This document shows, in pieces, positions 17,401 through 26,611 of a stretch of 42,812 nucleotides of DNA. The stretch lies in the NCBI GenBank assembly GCA_003266075.1, contig MUZZ01000198.1:9980-52791 (forward strand), in the 5' to 3' direction. The notes beneath the pieces were generated by a model. The model made no database searches and was not told the origin of the DNA. It saw nothing but the letters and a program-made list of their open reading frames with translations. Position 1 is the stretch's first letter. Every line of letters begins with the position of its first letter. The DNA comes from Methanosphaera sp. rholeuAM74 (GTDB lineage Archaea > Methanobacteriota > Methanobacteria > Methanobacteriales > Methanobacteriaceae). Position numbers and translations under genes: made by a program.

Positions 17401-19331
17401 TTACTATCAATGTGGGTAAAGCCACGCCAACATTAACCCTGAACATACGTGAAGTAACAGGTCAGGACATGTCATTTAAGTATGGTAAACCATTAACAGC
17501 AGAAGTCAGTATTACACATAAAGGTGAAGTAGTAAAACTGAACAGTTTAATTAGCTTGAAGTACAGCTATGATGGCACTAATTCACTTACCCTGTTTAAT
17601 GAAAGACTGAACAATGGTACACTCGAGAAGCAATTCGATTCACTAACACCTAACATCAATAATGTAGAGGTATTTGCCCGATTTGGTGGAAGCAGCACAT
17701 TCAATGGAGTGGATAGTAATAGTGTATCATTCCAAGTTGTCAAGCTGCCTACATATATCGTGCCGTTACAACAGGAAGAGTACAACCCAGTATACCTACA
17801 AAGATATAGTGGAAAGTATGCTGAAAAATTACCAATATATGCCACACTATTCTACAAAGATTATACAGGAGAACTAAAACCATTAACAAATAAAGCTCTG
17901 ACTTGTAGTATTAATGGTGGAGTAACAGCAACAACAAACAGTAACGGAATAGCAACCTTCAAGCCAGTATTAAATGTCGCACCCAACACGTATAAATATG
18001 ACTTATCATATGAAGGCAACGCCATATACAATAATGCAACCCTTGAAAAATCCGTACAAGTACAAGTGGAAAAGGGAACTATCCAACTACAACTAGGACT
18101 TGTTGATAAAACACAACAAGTCTATGCTATGACCAAGAAAACTAGTGCAAATGATGAAAAAGGATTCCACTACAAGGTAACTGCAAAGGATTATCAAGGA
18201 GATACAATTACGAACATACCATCAGATGCACCTTTAAACTGTGTGATAAGCGATGGTATTTTATACACTCTTGAAGGTGAGTTTAGTCAAAGAGAAACTT
18301 TCAGTATACCCTCATTCCCTTACACGTTTTATGCAAGTAGTGGTCAGACATATAATGTTAATGATAATGGGACAAAAAATGTGACACTCCAGTTTTATAG
18401 TAATAAATACTATAATGCGGCTGTTAGTAATGAATTACCTGTGACCTTAAGAGAAAGAGATAGTAATTTAACATATATCCTTAAGAGTAACAATAAAGAA
18501 TTACCGAAAGTTAATGGAGTATATGTTGTCACACTACCAGAAACTATTCTATTGGAAGGTTTATTACAATATAACCTTGCACCAACCGATATTGGCTACA
18601 GTAATTCTAATAGGATTGCATATATTACTGGTGAAAATTATTCCAGACAATGGCTCGACGAATATGAATTACTCTATAATCAGGCATATGAAGAGGATAC
18701 GACACCAAACAAATCGGAAGTAGGTAACATATTCAAAAGAAAGTTAACAAATAGTAGTATCATCCATCTTAGTGGAGATATACCAGTAAATATCATTAGA
18801 CTTGCTAAACACATGTTAACCGAGGATGTTGAAGATGAAACTGGTGTGCAACTCGCAGTAGTTGATGGACATTTCAGTTATAACTGGAATGTGAAAGAAC
18901 TGAATCCCACAGGGTTTAATAATGCAGGAGAAGAGCATCAAACGTTTTATAGCATAGTTTATAGTAATCAACAGAACTTCCAAGTTAAAGGAGCTAGTTA
19001 CAACCACATAGGGTTACAAGTAAACTATGCACAGTATTACATTAAGATTACTGAAAAGACTAACTCAACCGTAAAAGGGAAACTGTATTACATTAATAGT
19101 AATGGTGACCGTATCCTAATGGGTAGTAGCAGTAATGGTAAAAAGCCTATACACCTGCTTAATACTGCTCAGAATGGAAGTCATACACGGATAGCTTCAT
19201 CCTCTCTCGTGAATGGAGAGTTTTCGTTCACAGGTTTAACTGGTAATCAGACACTCATAGAATGTGAAGCTGATGTTGGTGACGGAAAATATTATAGTGG
19301 TGTGACAATGAGCATACCTAACCCAGAATAA
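14403..19331 (+). CDS. Giant Ig-repeat fibre or adhesin-like tail protein
   Basis: A 1,642-residue protein built mainly of Ig-like (Big_1/Big_3_5 type) modules of ~90-100 residues. The hallmark T-x-x-NG turn recurs at least nine times (TTDSNGQC, TTNSNGIASF, TTDINGTVTF, NTDSNGEFTF, TTNQNGES, VTNENGLV, VTDSNGEISI, QTDNNGRC, TTNSNGIATF). Each is followed by strands and often by FAGD or YEGS. There is no signal peptide or membrane anchor, which argues for a particle component rather than a host adhesin. Similar modules occur in cell-surface adhesin-like proteins of Methanobacteriales, suggesting domain exchange between host and virus. The last ~100 residues differ and may hold the receptor-binding tip. 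Confidence 0.75.
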   Translation: MVNQNRKVFYETQLSQNNHAYQYIMQPTIPGRHTIDLKDENNTSVLSQSYCYNASITLIIDYDNSIYVGERSQLNITAKYNDQTTPASNITLRLSYTKNGSNVQLDATTDSNGQCTINTQVFDTSGTYTLQIAAVNLPQCITMGNVNKALTVSKKDVFINDNSSTTTVNPWETATISCIVTDPQGNPVSGAKLNCSSGNVINRNVTTNSNGIASFTYDPGNGCTNCNLNYTWSIASNENKYQSLGLNKTLHVNSKLTPSIILLAYETNFNINTKTWSISYFFQLIGEDNSPLPYEELEVVDPSGQTHTLTASVYGHQVWWKYTYDGINSAGVVDVTVRNVETSQYKQVSTSISEEISKENTTITSVDAMGYCTRNVGISATLKHTASNTALSGKTLKLMEGNTVLEQGTTDINGTVTFNHTFSTVGTKNLNIKFAGDTVFAASNTGIHVNILPRKNTILTFQYNDNIYGYNMGGSVHLYDENNETLSNEYIKVYDETNTLIAGGNTDSNGEFTFSYLVQHVGVYQWKIVYEGSDPYIEHTLEVNVTFIKDTPILSIISDKSVYTDGSGGYLTMILTDSLGRPLGSKNLKVTNFEAEKLAIVTTNQNGESRYDFEAIAGYRQFNVEFFEDEHYNYVKEHYVILYNIVVEREININNCGAELAINPSLVPIGLYDVEMNYLGTVNYGVSENNQGIDVKKATYFELISPASPIRVESMSIVNVTSRLCDTENHVLPSKNVTTKINNTISVNSVTNENGLVSRSYPVVPSNSSEKRQLAMRAPSWVGTITILSFIFGFTHYYASCRLDVPIEWTKITPTLDVEVPAYFFCDVADTIHARLYYTCFDEEIPITGKNITLDCEGISVTAVTDSNGEISIVYNGLSSKTVSASMEFAGDSKFNSVFEDVTLNILDRLNPRILCEDESCSYGDDVSLDVTFVDDRNNPLAGQTLTFYEDGQVFDIKQTDNNGRCSVDYPTSVVGEHHVTIVYTRLSGVSRYNSCSKDVTINVGKATPTLTLNIREVTGQDMSFKYGKPLTAEVSITHKGEVVKLNSLISLKYSYDGTNSLTLFNERLNNGTLEKQFDSLTPNINNVEVFARFGGSSTFNGVDSNSVSFQVVKLPTYIVPLQQEEYNPVYLQRYSGKYAEKLPIYATLFYKDYTGELKPLTNKALTCSINGGVTATTNSNGIATFKPVLNVAPNTYKYDLSYEGNAIYNNATLEKSVQVQVEKGTIQLQLGLVDKTQQVYAMTKKTSANDEKGFHYKVTAKDYQGDTITNIPSDAPLNCVISDGILYTLEGEFSQRETFSIPSFPYTFYASSGQTYNVNDNGTKNVTLQFYSNKYYNAAVSNELPVTLRERDSNLTYILKSNNKELPKVNGVYVVTLPETILLEGLLQYNLAPTDIGYSNSNRIAYITGENYSRQWLDEYELLYNQAYEEDTTPNKSEVGNIFKRKLTNSSIIHLSGDIPVNIIRLAKHMLTEDVEDETGVQLAVVDGHFSYNWNVKELNPTGFNNAGEEHQTFYSIVYSNQQNFQVKGASYNHIGLQVNYAQYYIKITEKTNSTVKGKLYYINSNGDRILMGSSSNGKKPIHLLNTAQNGSHTRIASSSLVNGEFSFTGLTGNQTLIECEADVGDGKYYSGVTMSIPNPE

Positions 19332-19351
19332 TAAATGGAGGAACAAGTAAT

Positions 19352-20542
19352 ATGAGTGAAGAAATAGTGGGGACAGACATAGATTATGGGTGGAGACTAA
19401 CACCAGAAGGAGATATTAACACGGTAGGAGGACAAGATAATCTATCACAAGCAGTATACTTGAGATTATCATGTTTCCTTGATGACCTAGATTACTGCTA
19501 CTCCAATTATGGTAGTACCACTAAGGAGTGGCTAGGGAAAAACCAGAACCCTTACACACGTGAAACACTCATCGATGAAATAGAGACAAGAGTAGAACTA
19601 GACCCACGAATAGATAAATGTACTGCACAACTCAAAGATTGGTCTCATGAAACCATAGGAGTATATATCCGGGCAACTGTGATAGATGGAAGCGACTTTG
19701 AGGATTTCTTCATATTTAGTAATATCACACGAAGTAATGATGAAATACATAACCCAATGTACAAAGATACTCACATAGACACACACCGAGTGTATTATGC
19801 TGTGCAGGGTGAAAATTTAACTGTTAAGGCTGTTGTTCTTGATACGGATGAACAACGTGTACCTGTGGGTTTAGTAAGCCTCCACATAGGTGGGTATTAT
19901 GTCGAATGCCTTGAGACTGATAGTAATCCTTGTATGATTGAGCAGAGTGGTAGTGAAGATCCTGGTAGTGTTACTTTCACTTTTAAGGTACCTGAGTTCA
20001 TAGCCCTTGGTGACCATGAACTTATTTTTAGGTATAAAGGCATTTATGGTTATAATTCTAGTGTTACTAGTACTGTTTTGAAGGTTGTTGAACGTTTGCC
20101 TACTCAAACTAACTTTGTGTATAAGGATGAGCGTTATCCGTATTATTATGCTAATGATGTGGACGTCTTTACTGATCCGGTTGTTTATGTGAGTGATTAT
20201 AATGATGCTCCTGTTCGTATGGGTAAGGTGGAGTATTATATTGATACTGATGATGTTTATGGTGAGCGTTTTGTGATTGATTCTCCTCTTATTTTCTTGA
20301 ATGATGAGTTATTGGATGACCGTGTTATTATTCGTACTACTGAGGATATTCTTAGTTATAGTAGTAAGTTTATTTTCAAGTTGGTTCCCCGTCATTTCCA
20401 TAATAAAGATAGGTTTCCTTTGTATTCAAGTGATGGTGAGTTGATTGACGTCTTGGAGTGTATTTATACTGAGGGTATTTATTTCTTGCAGACTACTGAG
20501 TCTGATGTGAATTGCAGTATTAAGTTATGGGTGATTGAATGA
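19352..20542 (+). CDS. gp25/W-like baseplate wedge fused to Ig-like domains
   Basis: A 396-residue protein. Residues ~1-110 match the gp25/GPW pattern: an opening GTDIDYGWRLTPEGDINTVG, a helix around YLRLSCFL, and IETRVELDPRIDKC, followed by closing strands. This wedge protein starts sheath assembly in contractile tails and normally has 100-140 residues. Here ~280 residues of Ig-like beta domains are appended (LTVKAVVLDTDEQRVPVGLV, DHELIFRYKGIYGYNSS). The fusion would place Ig domains on the baseplate rim. GGAGG precedes the ATG, and the gene overlaps the next by four bases. This is one of the best indicators that the tail is contractile. Confidence 0.7.
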   Translation: MSEEIVGTDIDYGWRLTPEGDINTVGGQDNLSQAVYLRLSCFLDDLDYCYSNYGSTTKEWLGKNQNPYTRETLIDEIETRVELDPRIDKCTAQLKDWSHETIGVYIRATVIDGSDFEDFFIFSNITRSNDEIHNPMYKDTHIDTHRVYYAVQGENLTVKAVVLDTDEQRVPVGLVSLHIGGYYVECLETDSNPCMIEQSGSEDPGSVTFTFKVPEFIALGDHELIFRYKGIYGYNSSVTSTVLKVVERLPTQTNFVYKDERYPYYYANDVDVFTDPVVYVSDYNDAPVRMGKVEYYIDTDDVYGERFVIDSPLIFLNDELLDDRVIIRTTEDILSYSSKFIFKLVPRHFHNKDRFPLYSSDGELIDVLECIYTEGIYFLQTTESDVNCSIKLWVIE

Positions 20543-22047
20543 GAAAAATAGAGGATAGAAGTGAGGGTAAAGTTAGTGAAGGACTTACTCGTGAAGGGAA
20601 ATTATCACTTGGCTACACTAATCCTGAGCTTATCATACCACCTGAGATTCGGTATGGTAAAAGAAGATTAACTGCGAAGTATTTGGAGAATAAGGTGTAT
20701 GATGCTAGTCTCAAACGTACAATAGTCTACTATGGAACAAAGGTGTACATCCATTGTCCAACTATCTGTATCTATCGCAACACGAATACCATTATCCTCA
20801 AAGCAAACCTGTACACTAACAATCACAAAGTTAGCTCAGATAATTTACAGGATGAAATCGATGAGAACGTTTTCAAGGATAAGTTTGTTTTTAAGATTGA
20901 TAACAAGACTGTTGAAGGTGTTACAACCTGTCGAGATGGCACAGTTGAGATAACGATTTCTAATTATAAGTTCACTAAGGATGTTAGTTATCAATGCGTG
21001 TATCAGGGTGATGTGTCATCATTTATTAGTCAGGCACGTGGTGAAGGACGTATAGTGGTAGTGGATGGCTACAATGCTACGGCAATAAAAGTTGACGTGA
21101 CTGATATACATTGTGCTTGTACTGGTGAACATACAAGGCTTATCGCACGTGTACACAGATTGTATTATAATACGGCTGTGAATAAAGATGATGTAATTAC
21201 ATCTGGATTGGTCAGGTTTTACGTTGATGGAGTACTTGTTGGTGAGAGTACTAGTTTTAATTCTGCGGGTTTTGTGTACTTGGATTATGTTGCAAATCTT
21301 GATGTAGGTGTTCATGAGATTCGTTGCCAGTATGTTCCGAATACTCCTGAGTTGGAGAAAGTGTATCCTTCGATGTGTAGTTCTGGTACTCTTTTTGTGG
21401 GTGATGATACTGGTAAGCCACTTATTGTTCAGCGTAGTCCTCATCGTGGTACTCATGGCAGTACTTCAAACTTGTTTTATTCATCTACTTCCCCTCTAAA
21501 TGGACGTGTACGTGTTTATCTTGATAATCAGTTGGTTGGCTATCTTGTCAATAATGGTTATAATGATAGCGTGGATGTTACTGGTTCTGGATTTTATCTT
21601 AACTTGTTTGTTCCTGTTGAGCCTATAGCGAGTGCGTTGTGGGCTTATGGTGGTTATCATAACTTTGTACTCGTGTATACTCATAGTGTTAGTGATGAGA
21701 ATAGTAAGACTGGTGTCGGCTATGATGTAGAGTATTGGTATTACAATTTTGATGATTTTATTATTCAGATGGATACTAGTGTTATGATTGACTGTGATGA
21801 GCAGGATACTGGTAACTTGATGATTTATTATGGAAAAGATGTGGTTGATAGACATGTCGATACTGTTAGTTATGAACAATCAAGGGATGACACAAATTAT
21901 GTAGTTAGTGACAAATTAAAAATAAAGGTTCTTAGTATTGAGGAGAATAATACTAGGGTATGTGAAGGAAAAGTTAGGGTGAAGATTACACCACGACTTG
22001 AAAAATATAATTATTATCGTGAAAAAGGATTATATAATAGAAACTAA
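20539..22047 (+). CDS. Ig-like domain tail protein
   Basis: A 502-residue protein overlapping the gp25-like gene by four bases (ATGA). It has at least two Ig-like units. One around residues 185-275 is recognisable as Big_3_5 type (SGLVRFYVDGVLVGESTSFN, then DVGVHEIRCQYVP). A second around 300-400 follows a similar plan (GRVRVYLDNQLVGYLVNNGY). There is no signal peptide or anchor. Tight coupling to the wedge gene suggests a baseplate-attached fibre or rim protein. The exact role is not visible. Confidence 0.6.
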   Translation: MRKIEDRSEGKVSEGLTREGKLSLGYTNPELIIPPEIRYGKRRLTAKYLENKVYDASLKRTIVYYGTKVYIHCPTICIYRNTNTIILKANLYTNNHKVSSDNLQDEIDENVFKDKFVFKIDNKTVEGVTTCRDGTVEITISNYKFTKDVSYQCVYQGDVSSFISQARGEGRIVVVDGYNATAIKVDVTDIHCACTGEHTRLIARVHRLYYNTAVNKDDVITSGLVRFYVDGVLVGESTSFNSAGFVYLDYVANLDVGVHEIRCQYVPNTPELEKVYPSMCSSGTLFVGDDTGKPLIVQRSPHRGTHGSTSNLFYSSTSPLNGRVRVYLDNQLVGYLVNNGYNDSVDVTGSGFYLNLFVPVEPIASALWAYGGYHNFVLVYTHSVSDENSKTGVGYDVEYWYYNFDDFIIQMDTSVMIDCDEQDTGNLMIYYGKDVVDRHVDTVSYEQSRDDTNYVVSDKLKIKVLSIEENNTRVCEGKVRVKITPRLEKYNYYREKGLYNRN

Positions 22048-22071
22048 AAAAAAACTGGGGGTAAATTAATT

Positions 22072-23496
22072 ATGGCAGATGAAGATACAGTAACAAGACT
22101 AGATGGAACAACCATCACCAGAACAGATATAGTAGAATCAAATAAAAATTACTACCAAGACGCATACGAAAAAAAGCTAACAGACATCTGTGACTTCTCA
22201 GATGGAAGTGAAGTAAGAACACTTCACGAAAGCCTAGCAGTTGATGTTATAAATTTATACAGATTTTTAAATAGTATACAGAGGAGTGTATTCATTGATA
22301 CTGCAAAGGGTTGTTATCTTGATTATATTGGATGTGAGTTTCATCTTTCACGTCATAAAGCTGAAGTGGCTACTGGTCAAGTGACTTTCAGTATTCCTGA
22401 GTTGTTAAGTAGTGATCTCACAATCAGTCAGGGTACTATTATACTTCAGAAGGAAACTGGCTATGAATATGTTCTTGATAGTAATGTCACCATCAGTCAA
22501 GGTAGTTTAACTGCTACTGGTAATGTACATAGTCGTAATGCTGGTGCGAGGTATAATGCGAACAAGGATACTCTTACTGCATTTCTTGAGATTAGTCGTG
22601 TAAGGAATATTGTTAAGGTAACTAATCCTGAGGCTATTACTGGTGGTGTTGATGGTGAGAGTGATCAGCATTTCAGGGAACGTATAAAGAATGTGAAGCG
22701 TGAACGTGCTTATGGTACTGTACCATCGTATACTAATCTTATCAAGGAGGGTTCTGCTAATGTTCATGATGTCCAGTTTGTTAATCCACTATTATTGACT
22801 AAGAGTGGGTATCCTAGTCATCTAGATAGTAATGGTGAGGTGTGTACTAGTTGTAAGCGTGTTTTGTTTGTGAATGCTAATAGTAAGCCTTGTCCTAATA
22901 GTACTCTGCGTGAGGTGGAGTATGTTATGAGTCAGCAGAATAACCTTGTGATTGGTCATGATTTCCACGTTCAGGGTGCTGAGCCGAAGTATTTGTATCT
23001 TGGTGTTCACGTTTACTGTGATAGTATTGTGGATGAGGCTGTTATTGTTGACCATATTGAAACTTTCCTTGATGGTGGTGAAGTGGATGAAGCTACTAGT
23101 AAGAAGAGTGGTGTTGTTTATACTGGTCTTAATATCAGGGATACACTTTATAAGAATCAGTTGATTGATGTTATTGAGAACGTATTAGGTGTTCATCATG
23201 TTGAAAGTATTCATCGCTTGTATTACAATAAGGATATTACTAGTAATGGTTATGATGGTTGTAATTGGGTATTGAATGGTTCTGATAATAATGAGAGTGG
23301 TTTTACATTGATTGATGATAATGGTTATGTGTATAGTATGAGTAGTGTGAAGGATGGGAAAGTTGTAAATCGTTGGGGTGAGCAGAATTTTGAGAAGATT
23401 GAATTGCGTAGTGGCTATGTTTTTGCCCTGGGTAGTATGAAGAGTGTGGATAGTAGTTGTGATAATGTGATTTTATTGAATCAGGAGAAGGTGTGA
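22072..23496 (+). CDS. Baseplate J-like protein
   Basis: A 474-residue protein with the Baseplate_J plan. The early part has FSDGSEVRTLHESLAVDVIN and a helix with YLDYIGCEFHLSRHKAEVAT. The middle follows the family closely: VTFSIPE, ISQGTIILQKETGYEYVLDS, AGARYNANKDTL, then AITGGVDGESDQHFRERI and RERAYGTVPSYTNLI. In contractile tails J forms the arms of the wedge that link hub and fibres. The C-terminal ~100 residues are beta-rich and extra (DNNESGFTLIDDNGYVYSMS). GGGGGTAAAT precedes the ATG. Confidence 0.85.
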   Translation: MADEDTVTRLDGTTITRTDIVESNKNYYQDAYEKKLTDICDFSDGSEVRTLHESLAVDVINLYRFLNSIQRSVFIDTAKGCYLDYIGCEFHLSRHKAEVATGQVTFSIPELLSSDLTISQGTIILQKETGYEYVLDSNVTISQGSLTATGNVHSRNAGARYNANKDTLTAFLEISRVRNIVKVTNPEAITGGVDGESDQHFRERIKNVKRERAYGTVPSYTNLIKEGSANVHDVQFVNPLLLTKSGYPSHLDSNGEVCTSCKRVLFVNANSKPCPNSTLREVEYVMSQQNNLVIGHDFHVQGAEPKYLYLGVHVYCDSIVDEAVIVDHIETFLDGGEVDEATSKKSGVVYTGLNIRDTLYKNQLIDVIENVLGVHHVESIHRLYYNKDITSNGYDGCNWVLNGSDNNESGFTLIDDNGYVYSMSSVKDGKVVNRWGEQNFEKIELRSGYVFALGSMKSVDSSCDNVILLNQEKV

Positions 23497-23502
23497 TAAG
23501 TG

Positions 23503-23985
23503 ATGGTTGATTATTGGAATTTTATTGAGAAACGTTTGCATGAGGAGAGTATGCTCAGGTATCCTTTGAATCGTTTGAGGGGTATTCTTAGGAGTTTTGT
23601 GAATGGTGCTTTGAATGATTTTTATGATGATGCTCTTGATGTGTTGGCTCAGTCTTTCCTTTTAACGTGTACTGGTAAATATTTAGACCTTCGTGGTGTG
23701 GAATATAATTTGAAGCGTGAAGTGGGTGAGGATGATGAAAGTTACAGGCAACGTCTGTTTAATTTGACTAGTTGTTATCTTAGCGTGAATTTTATTAAGA
23801 TGCAGAATGCATTAGTGTACACTAAGGATGATGTTGAGGACAGTATTCGTTTGAAGATGACTAGTAATAATCCGTATCTGAATAATGAGTATGCTGTTAT
23901 TCCTCCTAATGTGGATGTGTTTGATTTCTTGGAGAATGATGTCTTGTTTGATGATGTGTATGTACTGTATAAGAGGGGTTGGTAA
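23503..23985 (+). CDS. Baseplate wedge protein, I/J-like
   Basis: A protein of about 160 residues directly after J. It has a helical start and the segment GKYLDLRGVEYNLKREVGED followed by SYRQRLFNL, which resembles the opening of J-type and I-type wedge proteins. The ATG at 23503 is preferred over the GTG at 23500; AGGAGAAGGTG upstream is the ribosome site. Position J then I then fibre is the standard order for myovirus baseplates. The alternative is a partial duplication of J. Confidence 0.65.
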   Translation: MVDYWNFIEKRLHEESMLRYPLNRLRGILRSFVNGALNDFYDDALDVLAQSFLLTCTGKYLDLRGVEYNLKREVGEDDESYRQRLFNLTSCYLSVNFIKMQNALVYTKDDVEDSIRLKMTSNNPYLNNEYAVIPPNVDVFDFLENDVLFDDVYVLYKRGW

Positions 23986-23988
23986 TTG

Positions 23989-26250
23989 ATGGAGTTGTTG
24001 GAGTCTGATTTTGCTCAGATTGAGCATTTGAATCAGATTGTGTATAATAATCCACGGCATACTAGTTGGGAATGTTTTGATACACAGTGTGTGATTGAGG
24101 AGTTTCCTGGTTATGCTGGTACTGGTAGTCATTCTGGTGAGTTGTATCATGATGTTGTGGATATGCGTTACAATACATTACTTGTTAATGTTACTCATAG
24201 TGGTAGTAGTACTGAGTATGTTTTTGATGTTCGTAATGCATTGTGGACTGGGAATTATCGTATTGTCCCTACTAGTGAGGAGGCTACGTTAGGTGATGAT
24301 GAAGTCTTGGTTAGTGCAGAAACCATGGTGGGTAAGCGTATCATGTTTACTGTTAGTGGTAATCATCGTAATAGTGTGCGTATTTGTTTTGAGATGAGTA
24401 ATGTTGGTAGTGGTTGTAATGTTAAAACTAATTCTATTTATATTGATTGTGAGTCTGAGTATGAACATCAATTTGATAAGGCCGTAGTTGAAGAGGGTAG
24501 GGTTCTTACTGATATTCATACTCCTGTTACTGGTGCTACTGTTACTTTGACTCCTTGTAATGAGCATGGATTGGCTATTAGTACTGGTCTTCCTAAGCAG
24601 GTTGTGGAAGCTTATGATGTACGTGAAGGTAAGTTTCGTATGACTTATGGTGCTACAAGTAGTGTCGGAGTATATTATGCCTTGTTAGAGGCAGAGTATT
24701 TGCATCCTGTTACTAATCAGGTGCTTACTGCTGTGAAGATTGTTAAGGTTAATAAGGTTCAGAATAATCGTATCATACCTGACATTGTACCTCAGCCTGA
24801 AATTGTGCCGAAGGAATCATATACTGATTGGGGTAATGATGAACAGTATAAACGTGTATTGAAAGGTAGTGTTAAGACGTTTAAGATTAATCTTGTCGTT
24901 AAGGATAAGTATGGTGAGGTTAATGATGATTATGATTACTTGAATGGATTGTATGCTACTGTGACTGCCCATAAGATTACTGGTGGCGTCCTTGATAGCC
25001 AAACTTGTACATTTGTCAAGGATGAGAATGGATTCTATTATGTTGAAGCTACCATGTCCTATAGAGGATATTATGAGGATACTAGTACTCTTCAGATTAG
25101 TATTCCTGCACAGAATGGTTATAGTGCAATTACTAAGGAACGTCTAGTTAGTCATAAGTGGTATGTAGCTAGAAATGAAATTCAACTGCGTAGTGAACTA
25201 AACCGTGAGAATGGTGCTGATTGGATTTTCATTTATAGTAGTCAGATTGAGTTGAATAGTACTTTGACTATCCAGCCACGTAGTGATGGGAGTAGGATTA
25301 CCCTTGCTGGTGTGAAGGGTAATCAAAATTGTATTCTAAAGGGTGATGGCACGTTTAACCTGATTAATATATTCAATAGTAATGCTGCTAAGGATAATTA
25401 CTTTAAGGTGCAGTTAATTGGTATTACTTTGACTAAGGGTAGTCCTGCAGTAAAACTCAGTACTGGTTGTCGTTTACTAGTTGATAGGTGTTACTTCTAT
25501 GACAATAATCATACAGGTAAACATCATAAAGGATGTAGTATTTATATGCCTAGTGATGATGCTAGTAAGAGTAATCAGGAGTTATGGAAGACTGAAATAC
25601 GTAGGAGTGTCTTTTTTAATAATAAGGGTAATGAGATTTATAGTTTGGGCGAAACTTATATACATAATAATTTGTTCCGTACTAATAAAGCATCGTGTCT
25701 GCAACAGCCTGAAGTTAAAGTTGTCAATGTGACTGCTGGAAGTGTCCGGTATATGCGTAATAAGAGTCATATTGATATTGGAAATACTCCTCTTGCTAGT
25801 AATCATAGTTATGCTAAGGCTCTTGCCTATGTTGATAAAAAGGGTAAATTTAATGGTAAGGGTCCTAATCAGTTGGGTCGTAACAATAGTTTGCCTTTGT
25901 TTGGTCATCCATGGTATAATGAAGCTTATACGTATGCTATTTATTATTACCCGTATGGTCCTAGGACTGTTATCGTGTGTAGCCCGAAACGTGGTTATGA
26001 GCGTAAAGCGACTGGTCATAGTAGTACTTTCACTAATTGGGTGTTCTATGATGGATATGAATTTGTCTTATTTAACAAAGGACGTAATAGGGGTAATACT
26101 AATCGTACTCGGTGGACTGAGAGTGAGCTTGCAACTCCAGTTAATCAGGGTATATATGATTTGGAGAATGAAGTGTTTGAGAAAGGTTATAATCCTGCTG
26201 TTAGTAGGAATCATAGTTTGAACAGTAGTTTAGATTCTGATATAATTTGA
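23989..26250 (+). CDS. Tail fibre-like protein with Ig-like and beta-helix domains
   Basis: A 753-residue protein after the wedge genes. Residues ~165-260 form an Ig-like unit (THTPVTGATVTLTP-type strand plan: VTGATVTLTPCNEHGLAIST). A second beta unit lies at ~280-385. Residues ~395-590 have the rhythm of a right-handed beta-helix (LINIFNSNAAKDNYFKVQLI, GCRLLVDRCYFYDNN, IRRSVFFNNKGNEIYSLGET). The C-terminal ~160 residues are rich in Tyr, Asn and Arg and may bind the receptor. ATG at 23989 follows a weak TTG at 23986. It probably recognises the cell surface; enzymatic activity cannot be judged. Confidence 0.65.
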   Translation: MELLESDFAQIEHLNQIVYNNPRHTSWECFDTQCVIEEFPGYAGTGSHSGELYHDVVDMRYNTLLVNVTHSGSSTEYVFDVRNALWTGNYRIVPTSEEATLGDDEVLVSAETMVGKRIMFTVSGNHRNSVRICFEMSNVGSGCNVKTNSIYIDCESEYEHQFDKAVVEEGRVLTDIHTPVTGATVTLTPCNEHGLAISTGLPKQVVEAYDVREGKFRMTYGATSSVGVYYALLEAEYLHPVTNQVLTAVKIVKVNKVQNNRIIPDIVPQPEIVPKESYTDWGNDEQYKRVLKGSVKTFKINLVVKDKYGEVNDDYDYLNGLYATVTAHKITGGVLDSQTCTFVKDENGFYYVEATMSYRGYYEDTSTLQISIPAQNGYSAITKERLVSHKWYVARNEIQLRSELNRENGADWIFIYSSQIELNSTLTIQPRSDGSRITLAGVKGNQNCILKGDGTFNLINIFNSNAAKDNYFKVQLIGITLTKGSPAVKLSTGCRLLVDRCYFYDNNHTGKHHKGCSIYMPSDDASKSNQELWKTEIRRSVFFNNKGNEIYSLGETYIHNNLFRTNKASCLQQPEVKVVNVTAGSVRYMRNKSHIDIGNTPLASNHSYAKALAYVDKKGKFNGKGPNQLGRNNSLPLFGHPWYNEAYTYAIYYYPYGPRTVIVCSPKRGYERKATGHSSTFTNWVFYDGYEFVLFNKGRNRGNTNRTRWTESELATPVNQGIYDLENEVFEKGYNPAVSRNHSLNSSLDSDII

Positions 26251-26263
26251 GGTGAAATTTCAG

Positions 26264-26611
26264 ATGTTTTTTAGAAATAAATTTGACGATGAGTTTTTGT
26301 TTCTTGCAGATGCTCAGAGTCCGAAGGGTGGAAGTGTTAATTTTAATAATAGGAATTATTTTTTCAAGTTTTTTGAGAATAGTGGGGGTAGTAATCAGCC
26401 GGATACTGTGAAGGTTGTGCCTTTGTTGTTATTTAATCGTATTCATAGTAGTAATGTTAATGATTTGAATGTTGAGGATTATATGATGATATGTGAGAGC
26501 AAAAGTGATACTGTTGTGAGTTGTGAATATGATGAGGATTATGTTAGTTCTCATGATGATTATGTTTGCGACTTTGGTATACATACACTTACAGGAGATT
26601 TTAAAATATGA
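26264..26611 (+). CDS. Small acidic protein between fibre genes, unknown
   Basis: The ATG at 26264 is placed eight bases after GAGGTGA; the GTG at 26252 would overlap that site. The product is 115 residues, acidic, with an aromatic-rich start and a tail with a Tyr/Asp pattern (SCEYDEDYVSSHDDYVCDFG). It overlaps the next gene by four bases (ATGA), so the pair is coupled. It could be an assembly chaperone for the following fibre, a role small genes in this position often have, but no motif supports this. Confidence 0.55.
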   Translation: MFFRNKFDDEFLFLADAQSPKGGSVNFNNRNYFFKFFENSGGSNQPDTVKVVPLLLFNRIHSSNVNDLNVEDYMMICESKSDTVVSCEYDEDYVSSHDDYVCDFGIHTLTGDFKI

